Of a stretch of DNA of 64,000 nt, positions 56,128 to 64,000 are shown in pieces. The notes below the pieces were generated by a model. That model was not told the origin of the DNA and did no database searches. It saw only the letters and a program-made list of their open reading frames with translations. A program made the translations under genes and the position numbers. The DNA comes from Pseudoxanthomonas sp. X-1 (lineage in GTDB: Bacteria > Pseudomonadota > Gammaproteobacteria > Xanthomonadales > Xanthomonadaceae). Position 1 is the stretch's first letter, and every line of letters begins with the position of its first letter. Location of the stretch: the NCBI RefSeq assembly GCF_020042665.1, contig NZ_CP083376.1, positions 2,702,001-2,766,000 on the forward strand, in the 5' to 3' direction.

Positions 56128-56925
56128 TCAGGTCAACGCGAAGCGGTCGGCATCGAGCATGGCCGGGAAATGCGCGCGGTGCGCCAGCAGCGCCTGCGCC
56201 GAAACCGCGGCGTAGGTCAGCCCCTCGGCGGCGGCGGCCTCGGCCAACGGCTGGCCCAGGGCGTCGAGCACCACGCTGTCGCCGGCGTAGCTGAGGTTGT
56301 TGCCGTCGGTGCCGACGCGATTGACCGCGGCCACCACGCACAGGTTCTCGATCGCCCGCGCGCGCAGCAGCGTCTGCCAGGCGTAGCGGCGCGGCGAGGG
56401 CCAATTGGCGACGAACAGCTGCAGGTCGAAGTCCAGCTGCCCCGGGCGCTCGACATCGAAGCGGTTGCGGCAGAAGACCGGGAAGCGCAGGTCGTAGCAG
56501 ACCTGCGGATTGATCCGCCAGCCCTTCCACTCCACGCTCAGGCGCTCGCGGCCCGGCGCGTAGCGCAGGTGCTCGCCGGCATAGCGGAACAGGTGGCGCT
56601 TGTCGTACCAGGACAGCCCGCCATCGGGCGTGGCCCACAGCAGGCGGTTGAACACGCCCTCCTCGGTGCGCAGCTGCACGCTGCCGGTGACCGCCGCGTC
56701 CAGCTGCCGCGCCTGCTCGACGATCCAGGCCACGGTCGGCCCGTCCATGCCCTCGGCGCGGTCGATCGCATCGTTGGAAAAGCCGCTGGTGAAGGTCTCC
56801 GGCAGGATCACCAGGTCGGCCTTGCCCACCGCCGGCGCGATCAGCTCGCCGTAGTAGCTGCGGTTGCCGGCCGGGTCGTGCCAGCGGGTCGCGCCCTGGA
56901 CCAGGGCAATGCGGAGGTCTTGCAT
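56128..56925 (-). CDS. Omega-amidase YafV-like (nitrilase superfamily)
   Basis: A 265-residue nitrilase-fold amidase with triad Glu (VILPETFTSGF, about 43), Lys (WYDKRHLFRY) and Cys (PQVCYDLRFPVF). The family hydrolyses omega-amides such as alpha-ketoglutaramate made by glutamine transaminases. A methionine aminotransferase gene lies 348 bp upstream on the same strand, and this pairing is known for methionine/glutamine transamination. Confidence 0.88.
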   Translation of the reverse strand: MQDLRIALVQGATRWHDPAGNRSYYGELIAPAVGKADLVILPETFTSGFSNDAIDRAEGMDGPTVAWIVEQARQLDAAVTGSVQLRTEEGVFNRLLWATPDGGLSWYDKRHLFRYAGEHLRYAPGRERLSVEWKGWRINPQVCYDLRFPVFCRNRFDVERPGQLDFDLQLFVANWPSPRRYAWQTLLRARAIENLCVVAAVNRVGTDGNNLSYAGDSVVLDALGQPLAEAAAAEGLTYAAVSAQALLAHRAHFPAMLDADRFALT

Positions 56926-57273
56926 GGGAGTGCTCTTCGGGATGGGGCCTGGACCGCGGAACTGAAGATTACGCCCAACCCGGACGACGCGATCACGCGG
57001 CTACCGCTTCGATGCCTCGCCGTTCAAGAACCGCCCCCCGTCATTCCCGCCTGCGCGGGAACGACGGTTGAGGCGTTCCCGAGGCGAACATGCGCTTCTG
57101 CCCCCTCCCTTTGGCCGCCAGGCCAAGGGGAGGGCTGGGGAGGGGTCGCGCTTCGCGGGGAAGGCCAAAGAAAAAGCGAAGGCAAAAGCCCCCCCTCCCA
57201 ACCTCCCCCCTTCGCTGCGCGAAAGGGGAGGCGCCCTACCCTGCCGTCTGAGACGAAGGCGCCGTCCCTGCCC
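56926..57273. repeat. Intergenic stretch with REP-like palindrome and C/G-tract inverted repeats
   Basis: These 348 bp hold a REP-like palindrome (CGTCATTCCCGC-CTGC-GCGGGAACGACG, 57039-57066), related to the pair at 48664-48748. From about 57100 to 57235 there are inverted blocks of C and G runs such as CTCCCTTTGGCC / GGCCAAGGGGAG. No gene is seen. Confidence 0.65.
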
Positions 57274-58422
57274 TCAGAGCTTCACCAGCCGCTCGATCGC
57301 CGCATCCAGCGTGGCGGCGTTCTTGGCGAAGCACAGCCGCGCCAGGCGCTGGCCGACGGGCGGGGTCTCGTAGAACGGCGACAGCGGGATCGCGGTGACA
57401 CCGTGCTCGATGGTCAGCCACTTCACGAAGTCGACATCCGGCAGGTCGCTGACCGCCGAATAGTCCACCAGCTGGAAGTAGCCGCCCGGCACCGGCAGCG
57501 GCTTGAGCCGGGTGCCCAGCAGCTGCTCGCGGAAGCGGTCGCGCTTGGCCTGGTAGAACGCGCCGAGCTGCTCGTCGTGCTCCGGCTCGGCCTGCAGCAT
57601 CGCGGCGAAGGCGTGCTGGGCCGGGGCGAAGCTGGTGAAGGTGTTGTACTGGTGGACCTTGCGGAACTCGGCGGTCAGCGCCGGCGGGGCGATGGCGTAG
57701 CCGATCTTCCAGCCGGTGCAGTGATAGGTCTTGCCGAAGCTGGACACCACGAAGGCGCGCCGGGCCAGCTGCGGCCAGCGCAGCACGGACTCGTGCACGC
57801 GGCCATCGAAGACGATGTGCTCGTAGACCTCGTCGGACACCAGGAAGATGTCGGTGCCTTCCAGCAGGTCGCTCAGGGCCTGCAGGTCGGCCTTGCCGAA
57901 CATGGCGCCGGACGGATTGTGCGGGCTGTTGACCATGATCAGGCGCGTGGCCGGCGTGATCGCCGCGCGCACCTTGTCCCAGTCCACCGCGAAGGTCTGC
58001 GGATCCAGCGCCACGTGCACGGCGCGCGCGCCGGCCAGTTCGATCGCCGGTTCGTAGCTGTCGTAGGCCGGGTCGAGCACGATCACCTCCTCGCCCGGGC
58101 GCACCACGGCGTGGATGGCGTTGAACAGCGCTTCGGTCGCGCCGCTGGTCACGGTGATCTCGGTGTCCGCATCCACCCGCGCGCCGTAGCAGCGCTGCAC
58201 CTTGGCGGCGATGGCCTGGCGCAGCGGCGCCACCCCGGTCATCGGCGGGTACTGGTTGTGACCGGCGCGCATGGCGCGGTCCAGTTCGTCGACCAGGCGC
58301 TGCGGCACCGGGAAATCCGGAAAGCCCTGCCCGAGGTTGACCGCGCCGTGCTCGGCGGCCAGCTGCGACATCACGGTGAAGATGGTGGTGCCCACGCGGG
58401 GCAACTTGGTCTGCGGCTGCAT
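57274..58422 (-). CDS. Methionine aminotransferase (YbdL type)
   Basis: A 382-residue class I/II PLP aminotransferase. The cofactor Lys is in SSFGKTYHCTGWKIGY, the Asp/Tyr pair in VSDEVYEHI, and the substrate-binding Arg near the C-terminus (RLARLCFAKN). The opening VGTTIFTVMSQLAAEHGAVN resembles YbdL/kynurenine-type enzymes that favour methionine and aromatic amino acids. Paired with the omega-amidase downstream; exact substrate range is not evident. Confidence 0.88.
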   Translation of the reverse strand: MQPQTKLPRVGTTIFTVMSQLAAEHGAVNLGQGFPDFPVPQRLVDELDRAMRAGHNQYPPMTGVAPLRQAIAAKVQRCYGARVDADTEITVTSGATEALFNAIHAVVRPGEEVIVLDPAYDSYEPAIELAGARAVHVALDPQTFAVDWDKVRAAITPATRLIMVNSPHNPSGAMFGKADLQALSDLLEGTDIFLVSDEVYEHIVFDGRVHESVLRWPQLARRAFVVSSFGKTYHCTGWKIGYAIAPPALTAEFRKVHQYNTFTSFAPAQHAFAAMLQAEPEHDEQLGAFYQAKRDRFREQLLGTRLKPLPVPGGYFQLVDYSAVSDLPDVDFVKWLTIEHGVTAIPLSPFYETPPVGQRLARLCFAKNAATLDAAIERLVKL

Positions 58423-58542
58423 CGGTCCAGGGGAGCGGCGGTGGGGGCGGCAAGTGTACGCAATGGCATCGGCCACGCCGGTGACCGGGCCGGGCCGTCC
58501 GGGCGCCCACGACCTTCGTCTGGTTGGCGCCGACGCCGCGCC

Positions 58543-59040
58543 ATGCCCATGATCCGCGCCATGAACGGGGAACCGGATCCGACATCGCCATCGCTGGGCG
58601 CCCTGGCCCGGCTGTACGCCGCCGCGCACTACTTCGTGGTGGTGGGCCGGCAGGAATGGCTGTTCCAGGTCGGCCAGTCGGCCGCCGACGTGGAGCGGCA
58701 GCTGGGCGCGCGCAGCTATCAGTTCGTCACCGCCTGGAATCCGCGCTCGCGGCCCGCCGGCGAGGCGCGCAACCTGGAAGCCGCCGAAGCGCTGGAACGG
58801 CGCCTGCGCGAGGCGGACCTGAGCATCCACCGTGCCCTGGGCTGCGACGCGCACGGCGGCGCGGTCGAGCATGGCTGGCTGGTGCTGGACATCGGTTGGG
58901 ACCAGGCCGACGCGCTGGCGCGCGACTTCGGCCAGGCCGGCACGCTGTACTGGCTGGCCGGCGAACCGGTGCGCCTGCGCATGCAGGCCCCGCGGCCGGA
59001 CGACGCGGCCGACGACATGTTCACCGACTGGACGGGCTGA
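58543..59040 (+). CDS. DUF3293 domain protein
   Basis: A protein of up to 165 residues with the DUF3293 pattern: [20 protein letters not shown], a [20 protein letters not shown] strand region and [12 protein letters not shown]. Function unknown. Three possible ATG starts (58543, 58549, 58561) have no clear ribosome-binding site; homologues start close to MNGEPDP. It lies just before ccmA in the same direction, but a link to cytochrome maturation is not shown. Confidence 0.75.
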   Translation: MPMIRAMNGEPDPTSPSLGALARLYAAAHYFVVVGRQEWLFQVGQSAADVERQLGARSYQFVTAWNPRSRPAGEARNLEAAEALERRLREADLSIHRALGCDAHGGAVEHGWLVLDIGWDQADALARDFGQAGTLYWLAGEPVRLRMQAPRPDDAADDMFTDWTG

Positions 59041-59116
59041 GCGGCGCGCGCCCCCGCAGTGCCGGCCATCGGTTCCGGGCGGGCCGCGATCCAAGACAGC
59101 CCCTAGAATGCGGCCG

Positions 59117-59770
59117 ATGACGTCCGATGCCCCGCGCCCGCCGCTGCTGTCCGTCCAGGGGCTGGCCTTCAGCCGCAACGAGGAACCGGTCTTCGGGCCG
59201 CTGGCCTTCCAGCTCGACGCCGGCGAGGCGCTGCTGGTCCAGGGCGGCAACGGCGCCGGCAAGACCACCCTGCTGCGCGTGCTGGCCGGCCTGCTGCGCG
59301 CCGACGCCGGCACCATCGCGCTGGAAGGCCGCGCCGCCGATGCGCACGTGCGCGCGCTGGCCATGGCCTACCTGGGCCATCTGCCGGCGTTGAAGGGCGA
59401 CCTGGGCGCGCTGGAGAACCTGGAGTTCCTGTGCGGCCTGCACGGCCGCCGCGACACCCTCACGCCGGTCCAGGCGATGGCGGCCACGGGGCTTGCCGGC
59501 TACGAGGACACCCTGGCTCGGCAGCTGTCGGCCGGCCAGAAGAAACGCCTGTCGCTGGCGCGGCTGTGGCTGTCGCCGGCGCCGCTGTGGCTGCTGGACG
59601 AGCCCTACGCCAACCTCGACCTGGACGGCATCACCCTGGTCAACCGGATGATCTCGGCGCACCTGGCCCAGGGCGGCGCGGCCCTGGTCACCACCCACGG
59701 CGCCTACGCCGCCCCGCCGGTGCGCACCCGGCAGTTGCTGCTCGCCGGGCGCGAACAGGCCGCCGCGTGA
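59117..59770 (+). CDS. ccmA: Cytochrome c maturation ATPase CcmA
   Basis: A 217-residue ABC ATPase with Walker [21 protein letters not shown] (about 43-62), signature [15 protein letters not shown] and Walker [13 protein letters not shown]. With CcmB it releases holo-CcmE from CcmC in heme delivery. Its stop overlaps the GTG start of ccmB (GTGA). Confidence 0.93.
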   Translation: MTSDAPRPPLLSVQGLAFSRNEEPVFGPLAFQLDAGEALLVQGGNGAGKTTLLRVLAGLLRADAGTIALEGRAADAHVRALAMAYLGHLPALKGDLGALENLEFLCGLHGRRDTLTPVQAMAATGLAGYEDTLARQLSAGQKKRLSLARLWLSPAPLWLLDEPYANLDLDGITLVNRMISAHLAQGGAALVTTHGAYAAPPVRTRQLLLAGREQAAA

Positions 59771-60450
59771 GTCTGCCCACCCTGCCCGGCACCGCCGCCG
59801 CGCTGCTGCGCCGCGACCTGCGCCTGCTGTGGAGAAGGCGCGGCGATGCGCTGCAGCCGGCGCTGTTCGCGCTGCTGGTGGTGGTGCTGTTCGCCCTGGC
59901 GCTGGGCGCCAACCCGCAGCTGCTGGGCCGGGTGGCCGCGGCCGTGCTCTGGCTGGCCGCGCTGCTGGCCGGGCTGCTGACGCTGGACACGCTGTTCCGC
60001 GGCGATGCCGAGGACGGCTCGCTGGAGCAATGGATCCTGGCGCCGGTGCCGCTGGCCTGGCTGGTGGCCGTGCGGGTGCTGGCGCACTGGCTGGCGACCG
60101 CCGGGCCGGTGTTGCTCGCCACGCCGCTGCTGGCCGAGCTGCTGTACCTGCCGCGCCCGCTGCTGCCGGTGCTGATGGCCTCGCTCGCCCTGGGCACGCC
60201 GCTGCTGAGCCTGCTGGGGGCGGTGGTGGCCGCGCTGACGGTGGGCATGCGCAGGGCCGGCGTGCTGCTGGCCCTGCTGGCGCTGCCGCTGTACGTGCCG
60301 GTGCTGGTGTTCGGCGCCGGCGCGGTGGCCCGGGCCGCCGAGGGGCTGGATCCTGGCTTCGCCCTGCTGATGCTCGCCGCCGGACTGGTGCTGGCCCTCG
60401 TCCTGGCGCCGCTGGCGGCGGCCGCGGCGCTGCGCATCGCCACCGAGTAG
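59767..60450 (+). CDS. ccmB: Heme exporter protein CcmB
   Basis: A 227-residue membrane protein with six hydrophobic segments and the CcmB features [20 protein letters not shown] and the N-terminal [19 protein letters not shown]. The start is GTG 59767 within the ccmA stop overlap. It is followed not by ccmC but by azurin after a 239-bp gap. Confidence 0.93.
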   Translation: MSLPTLPGTAAALLRRDLRLLWRRRGDALQPALFALLVVVLFALALGANPQLLGRVAAAVLWLAALLAGLLTLDTLFRGDAEDGSLEQWILAPVPLAWLVAVRVLAHWLATAGPVLLATPLLAELLYLPRPLLPVLMASLALGTPLLSLLGAVVAALTVGMRRAGVLLALLALPLYVPVLVFGAGAVARAAEGLDPGFALLMLAAGLVLALVLAPLAAAAALRIATE

Positions 60451-60689
60451 CCTGCGCATGCCCAGACGGCCGACCGACGCGACGACCGCCGCGCGATCTA
60501 CCTGCCCGGTCGCGCCCCACCCTCTGCCGCGCTTCCCTTTCCGGCCCCGACTGTCAGACCATCGGACAGTTCCACCCATTACAGTGCCCGGGCGATGCTG
60601 TGCGCCAAGCTTCGGCAGCGCCTCGCGCGGACCCTGCGACCCGGGTCTTCCACCCGCTTCCATGCCCACCCCTCATCGGAGTTCGAAAC

Positions 60690-61148
60690 ATGCGTCCCTA
60701 CCTGATCGCCGCCGCCCTCCTCGCCGCGTCCGTGTCCTGTGCGTCCTTCGGCGCGCGCGCCGCCACCTGCTCGGCCGACCTGGAAGGCAACGACATGATG
60801 AAGTACAACCTGGCCAACATCGATGTGCCCAAGAGCTGCGCCAACTTCACCATCAACCTCAAGCACACCGGCAAGCTGGCCAAGACCGTCATGGGCCACA
60901 ACGTGGTCATCGGCAAGACCGCCGACATGGCCGGCATCGACAGCGACGGCATGAAGGCCGGCGCGCCCGCGGACTACGTCCAGGCCGGCGATGCGCGCGT
61001 GGTGGCGCACAGCAAGCTGATCGGCGGCGGCGAGACCACCTCGGTCAGCTTTCCGGTCGCCAAGATCGCCAGCGGCGGACCGTACGCGTTCTTCTGCAGC
61101 TTCCCAGGCCACTCGACGCTGATGAAGGGCACGCTGACGGTCAAGTAA
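60690..61148 (+). CDS. azu: Azurin precursor
   Basis: A 152-residue precursor with a signal peptide (about residues 1-24, ending ARA-ATC). The mature blue-copper protein shows the ligands His (MGHNVVIG), then Cys, His and Met in [14 protein letters not shown], plus the surface disulphide Cys pair ([11 protein letters not shown] ... PKSCANF). It shuttles electrons in the periplasm. Unusually it sits between ccmB and ccmC with its own upstream gap. A GC-rich hairpin follows at 61161-61180. Confidence 0.95.
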   Translation: MRPYLIAAALLAASVSCASFGARAATCSADLEGNDMMKYNLANIDVPKSCANFTINLKHTGKLAKTVMGHNVVIGKTADMAGIDSDGMKAGAPADYVQAGDARVVAHSKLIGGGETTSVSFPVAKIASGGPYAFFCSFPGHSTLMKGTLTVK

Positions 61149-61338
61149 TCCCGTGCGCGCGGCCCGGGACTTCCCGGGCCAGGGCCGGCGCCCGTGTGCG
61201 GTGCAGCGTGGCGGCCGTCCGTGCTTTTGTTGGACAATCCAGCCGCCACCGCGCGCAGGCGATGCCTGGCGCGGGGGCGAGGTTGCCCTCGCCCCACGGG
61301 TGCCAGCTGGCGTCTTCCCGCAAGCCCAACGAGTCTCG

Positions 61339-62097
61339 ATGTCCCAGAACAATGCGCTAGTGCTGTGGTTCCATCGGCTCGGTTCGCCGCCGGTGTTCGA
61401 TCGCTTCGCCGCGCGCTGGGCGCCCTGGTGCTTCGGCGCGGGCCTGCTGGCGATGCTGTTGGGGCTGTGGCAGGCGCTGTTCGTGGTGCCGGCCGATTAC
61501 CAGCAGGGCGACAGCTTCCGCATCCTCTACATCCACGTGCCCGCCGCGTGGATGAGCCTGTTCGTGTTCGGGCTGATGGCGCTGTACGCGGCCATCGCCC
61601 TGATCTGGCGCATCAAGCTGTGCGAGATCCTGGCCATGGCCTGCGCGCCGATCGGCGCGGCCTTCACCGCGATCACCCTGGCCACCGGCTCGATCTGGGG
61701 CAAGCCGATGTGGGGCACCTGGTGGGACTGGGACCCGCGCCTGACCACCGAGCTGATCCTGCTGTTCCTCTACCTGGGCGTCATGGGGCTCTACGGCGCC
61801 ATCGAGGACCGCCGCGCCGCCGCCCGCGCCGCCGGGTTGCTGGCCATCGTCGGGGTGGCGCTGCTGCCGGTGATCCGCTATTCGGTGGTGTGGTGGAACT
61901 CGCTGCACCAGGGCCAGACCATCAGCCTGATGGGCCCCTCGCACATGGACGCCAGCATGATCGCGCCGCTGTGGATCATGGTGCTGGCGACCAAGGCCTG
62001 GTTCGCCGGCTCGCTGCTGCAGCGCGCGCGCCTGGACAACCTGCGCCGCGAAGCCGGCAAGGACTGGGTGCTGCGGCTGGCGGAGGCGCGTCCGTGA
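61339..62097 (+). CDS. ccmC: Heme lyase subunit CcmC
   Basis: A 252-residue six-span protein that loads heme onto CcmE. The WWD domain is [15 protein letters not shown] (about 131-145), flanked by His ligands in YIHVPAAW and GPSHMDASM. Its stop overlaps the GTG start of ccmD (GTGA). A 190-bp gap separates it from azurin. Confidence 0.95.
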   Translation: MSQNNALVLWFHRLGSPPVFDRFAARWAPWCFGAGLLAMLLGLWQALFVVPADYQQGDSFRILYIHVPAAWMSLFVFGLMALYAAIALIWRIKLCEILAMACAPIGAAFTAITLATGSIWGKPMWGTWWDWDPRLTTELILLFLYLGVMGLYGAIEDRRAAARAAGLLAIVGVALLPVIRYSVVWWNSLHQGQTISLMGPSHMDASMIAPLWIMVLATKAWFAGSLLQRARLDNLRREAGKDWVLRLAEARP

Positions 62098-62270
62098 GCT
62101 ACCTGCCCTACGTCATCGGCGCCTATGCGGTGTTCGCGATCGTGCTGGCCTGGGATTTCCTGCTGCCGCGCCTGCAGCTGCGCCAGCTGCTGCGCAACGC
62201 CCGCCAGCGCCAGGCCCGCGCCCAGGCCCGGCGGGTGGCCGCGTCCACGCAGACCGAGTTGCCGCGATGA
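62094..62270 (+). CDS. ccmD: Heme exporter protein CcmD
   Basis: A 58-residue protein with one membrane span ([20 protein letters not shown]) and a basic Arg/Gln-rich tail, the usual form of CcmD, which aids release of CcmE. Start GTG inside the ccmC stop; its own stop overlaps the ccmE start (ATGA). Confidence 0.88.
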   Translation: MSYLPYVIGAYAVFAIVLAWDFLLPRLQLRQLLRNARQRQARAQARRVAASTQTELPR

Positions 62271-62710
62271 ATCCGGTCCGCCGCCGCCGTCTGCTGCTGG
62301 TCTGCGCGCTGCTGGTCGCCGCGGGCCTGGCCACCGCGCTGGTCGCCGCGGCGCTGTCGCGCAACACCAACTATCTGTTCACCCCGGCCGAGGTGCTTTC
62401 CGGCCAGGCCGGCGACCATGCGCGCTTCCGCCTGGGCGGCATGGTCGAGCGCGGCTCGTTCCAGCGCGCGCAGGGCTCGATGGAGGCGCATTTCCGCGTC
62501 ACCGACGGCGATGCGCAGCTGCCGGTGGTCTATACCGGCATCCTGCCGGACCTGTTCCGCGAGGATCAGGCCGTGGTCGCCACCGGCTCGATGCAGGGCG
62601 GCCAGTTCGTCGCCACCGAGGTGCTGGCCAAGCACGATGAGACCTACATGCCCAAGGAAGTCGCCGACAAGATGGGCAAGGCGCATCAGAAGCATCAGGT
62701 GAAGCAGTGA
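62267..62710 (+). CDS. ccmE: Periplasmic heme chaperone CcmE
   Basis: A 147-residue protein with an N-terminal anchor (residues 5-27), an OB-fold domain ([29 protein letters not shown]) and the heme-attachment His in [11 protein letters not shown]. It carries heme from CcmC to CcmF. Starts within the ccmD stop. Confidence 0.95.
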   Translation: MNPVRRRRLLLVCALLVAAGLATALVAAALSRNTNYLFTPAEVLSGQAGDHARFRLGGMVERGSFQRAQGSMEAHFRVTDGDAQLPVVYTGILPDLFREDQAVVATGSMQGGQFVATEVLAKHDETYMPKEVADKMGKAHQKHQVKQ

Positions 62711-62747
62711 GGTCTCGCAGGGGCGGGACCGCGAACCCGGCTTTGCC

Positions 62748-64000
62748 ATGCTCCCTGAGCTAGGCCAGTTCGCCCTCATCCTGGCGCTGCTGGTGGCCGT
62801 TGTGCAGACGGTCCTGCCGGCGCTGGGCGCGCACCGCGGGCGCGTGGCATGGATGGCGATCGCACGACCGGCGGCGATCGCGCAGCTGGCCGCGGTGTTC
62901 GTCGCGTTCGCGGCGCTGACCGCCGCCTTCGTGGGGCAGGACTTCTCGGTGCGCTACGTGGCCGAGAACTCCAACTCGCTGCTGCCGCTGGTCTATCGCT
63001 ACACCGCGGTATGGGGCTCGCACGAGGGATCGCTGCTGCTGTGGGCGCTGGTGCTGGCCGGCTGGAGCGCGGCGGTGGCCTGCTTCTCCGCGCACCTGCC
63101 GCAGGTGGTGGTGGCGCGCGTGCTGGCGGTGATGGGCGCGGTGGCGGTGGGCTTTTTGTCCTTCCTGCTGTTCACCTCCGACCCGTTCGTGCGGCTGCTG
63201 CCCTCGCCCGGCGAGGGGCGCGATCTCAATCCGCTGCTGCAGGACCCGGGGATGATCATCCATCCGCCGATGCTCTACATGGGGTACGTGGGCTTCGCGG
63301 TGCCTTTCGCCTTCGCCGTGGCCGCGCTGCTGGACGGCACGCTGGACGCGCGCTGGCTGCGCTGGACGCGGCCGTGGACCAACGTGGCCTGGGCGTTTTT
63401 GACCGGCGGCATCGCGCTGGGCAGCTGGTGGGCGTATTCGGAGCTGGGCTGGGGCGGCTGGTGGTTCTGGGACCCGGTGGAGAACGCCAGCTTCATGCCC
63501 TGGCTGGCCGGCGCGGCGCTGATCCATTCGCAGGCGGTGACCGAGAAGCGGGGCAGTTTCCGCGGCTGGACGCTGCTGCTCGCCATCACCGCGTTCTCCC
63601 TGTCGCTGCTGGGCACCTTCCTGGTGCGCTCGGGCGTGCTGACCAGCGTGCATGCGTTCGCCGCCGATCCCACGCGCGGGCTGTTCGTGCTGGTGTTCCT
63701 TGGCATCGTGGTCGGCGGTTCGCTGCTGCTGTACGCGCTGCGCGCGCCGCAGATGGGCGACGGCAGGCCGTTCGCGGCCAGTTCGCGCGAGACCCTGCTG
63801 TTGGCCAACAACGTGCTGCTGGCCTGCGCCTGCGCGATGGTCGCGCTGGGCACGCTGTATCCGCTGCTGGCCGATGCGCTGGACCTGGGCAAGATCTCGG
63901 TGGGCCCGCCCTACTTCAGCCTGCTGTTCCTGCTGCTGATGGCCCCGCTGGTGCTGCTGCTGCCGTTCGGCCCGCTGTTCAAATGGCAGCGCGAACAGGC
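62748..64000 (+). CDS. ccmF: Cytochrome c heme lyase CcmF (N-terminal part)
   Basis: The frame is open from ATG 62748 to the window end, giving about 417 residues of a protein usually near 650. Visible CcmF features: YTAVWGSHEGSLLLW (about 86-100), DPGMIIHPPMLYMGY and the WWD motif WGGWWFWDPVENASFMPW (about 240-257). It ligates heme to apocytochrome c. Follows ccmE by 37 bp. Confidence 0.95.
   Translation, partial: MLPELGQFALILALLVAVVQTVLPALGAHRGRVAWMAIARPAAIAQLAAVFVAFAALTAAFVGQDFSVRYVAENSNSLLPLVYRYTAVWGSHEGSLLLWALVLAGWSAAVACFSAHLPQVVVARVLAVMGAVAVGFLSFLLFTSDPFVRLLPSPGEGRDLNPLLQDPGMIIHPPMLYMGYVGFAVPFAFAVAALLDGTLDARWLRWTRPWTNVAWAFLTGGIALGSWWAYSELGWGGWWFWDPVENASFMPWLAGAALIHSQAVTEKRGSFRGWTLLLAITAFSLSLLGTFLVRSGVLTSVHAFAADPTRGLFVLVFLGIVVGGSLLLYALRAPQMGDGRPFAASSRETLLLANNVLLACACAMVALGTLYPLLADALDLGKISVGPPYFSLLFLLLMAPLVLLLPFGPLFKWQREQ

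Overview
The window joins two kinds of DNA. Positions 1 to about 33,978 are the right-hand part of an integrative and conjugative element (ICE) of the clc/PAGI-2 (PFL_4669-type) group. From 33,978 to the end is a high-GC gammaproteobacterial chromosome. The order pgsA-uvrC, kdsB-lpxK-msbA-exbD-exbB-comEC and a ccmABCDEF cluster, with the base composition and small Xanthomonad-like proteins, points to the Xanthomonadaceae or a close relative (Pseudoxanthomonas, Stenotrophomonas or Lysobacter type). The genus cannot be fixed from this window.

ICE core (1-5.7 kb): the end of a PFL_4711-family transfer protein, a small membrane protein, a TraG-N protein, DUF3742, a YhaV/PrlF toxin-antitoxin pair behind a perfect 24-bp palindrome, and a MobH/TraI relaxase. 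Similar hairpin-forming sequences lie on both sides of the relaxase gene and are candidate transfer origins. The other end of the element has a LysR regulator, a Cro/CI-type regulator with twin operators, an HTH-less LysR-like protein, a DyP-type peroxidase and a 647-residue tyrosine recombinase next to the tRNA-Gly gene used as attachment site.

ICE cargo (5.7-28.2 kb): nine genes on the minus strand run with short gaps from a formaldehyde sensor to a DNA-repair ATPase: frmR, frmA, a VOC protein, a DUF3422 membrane protein, frmB, a type II NADH dehydrogenase, rarA, an NhaA-DsbA fusion and a class II uvrA. I read this as a formaldehyde-survival operon: detoxification to formate, re-oxidation of the NADH produced, proton/sodium balance, and repair of crosslinked DNA. 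A second, glutathione-independent formaldehyde dehydrogenase lies 10 kb away. An 87-bp element with a LysR-type dyad (ATAG-N7-CTAT) occurs upstream of both frmR and this second dehydrogenase gene, in the same orientation relative to each, which suggests the two detoxification routes are co-regulated. Between them are an amidase/acetyltransferase/SnoaL-like operon with a divergent LysR gene, a lower-GC uvrB, a complete IS4-family insertion sequence with target duplication, a DUF488 gene and another LysR gene.

Chromosome (34-64 kb): a tRNA Gly-Cys-Gly cluster follows pgsA, whose stop codon lies inside the first tRNA. Then come uvrC, an NHL/thioredoxin-fold protein, lipopolysaccharide genes (kdsB, lpxK, msbA), exbD/exbB and comEC. 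Next are an MFS exporter, an RNA 2',3'-cyclic phosphodiesterase, a RidA-like protein, yjdM, a cation diffusion facilitator, a SlyD-like FKBP, an ABC exporter and hemN with an Anr/FNR box. The stretch ends with an omega-amidase plus methionine aminotransferase pair and a cytochrome c maturation cluster interrupted by an azurin gene; ccmF runs off the end.
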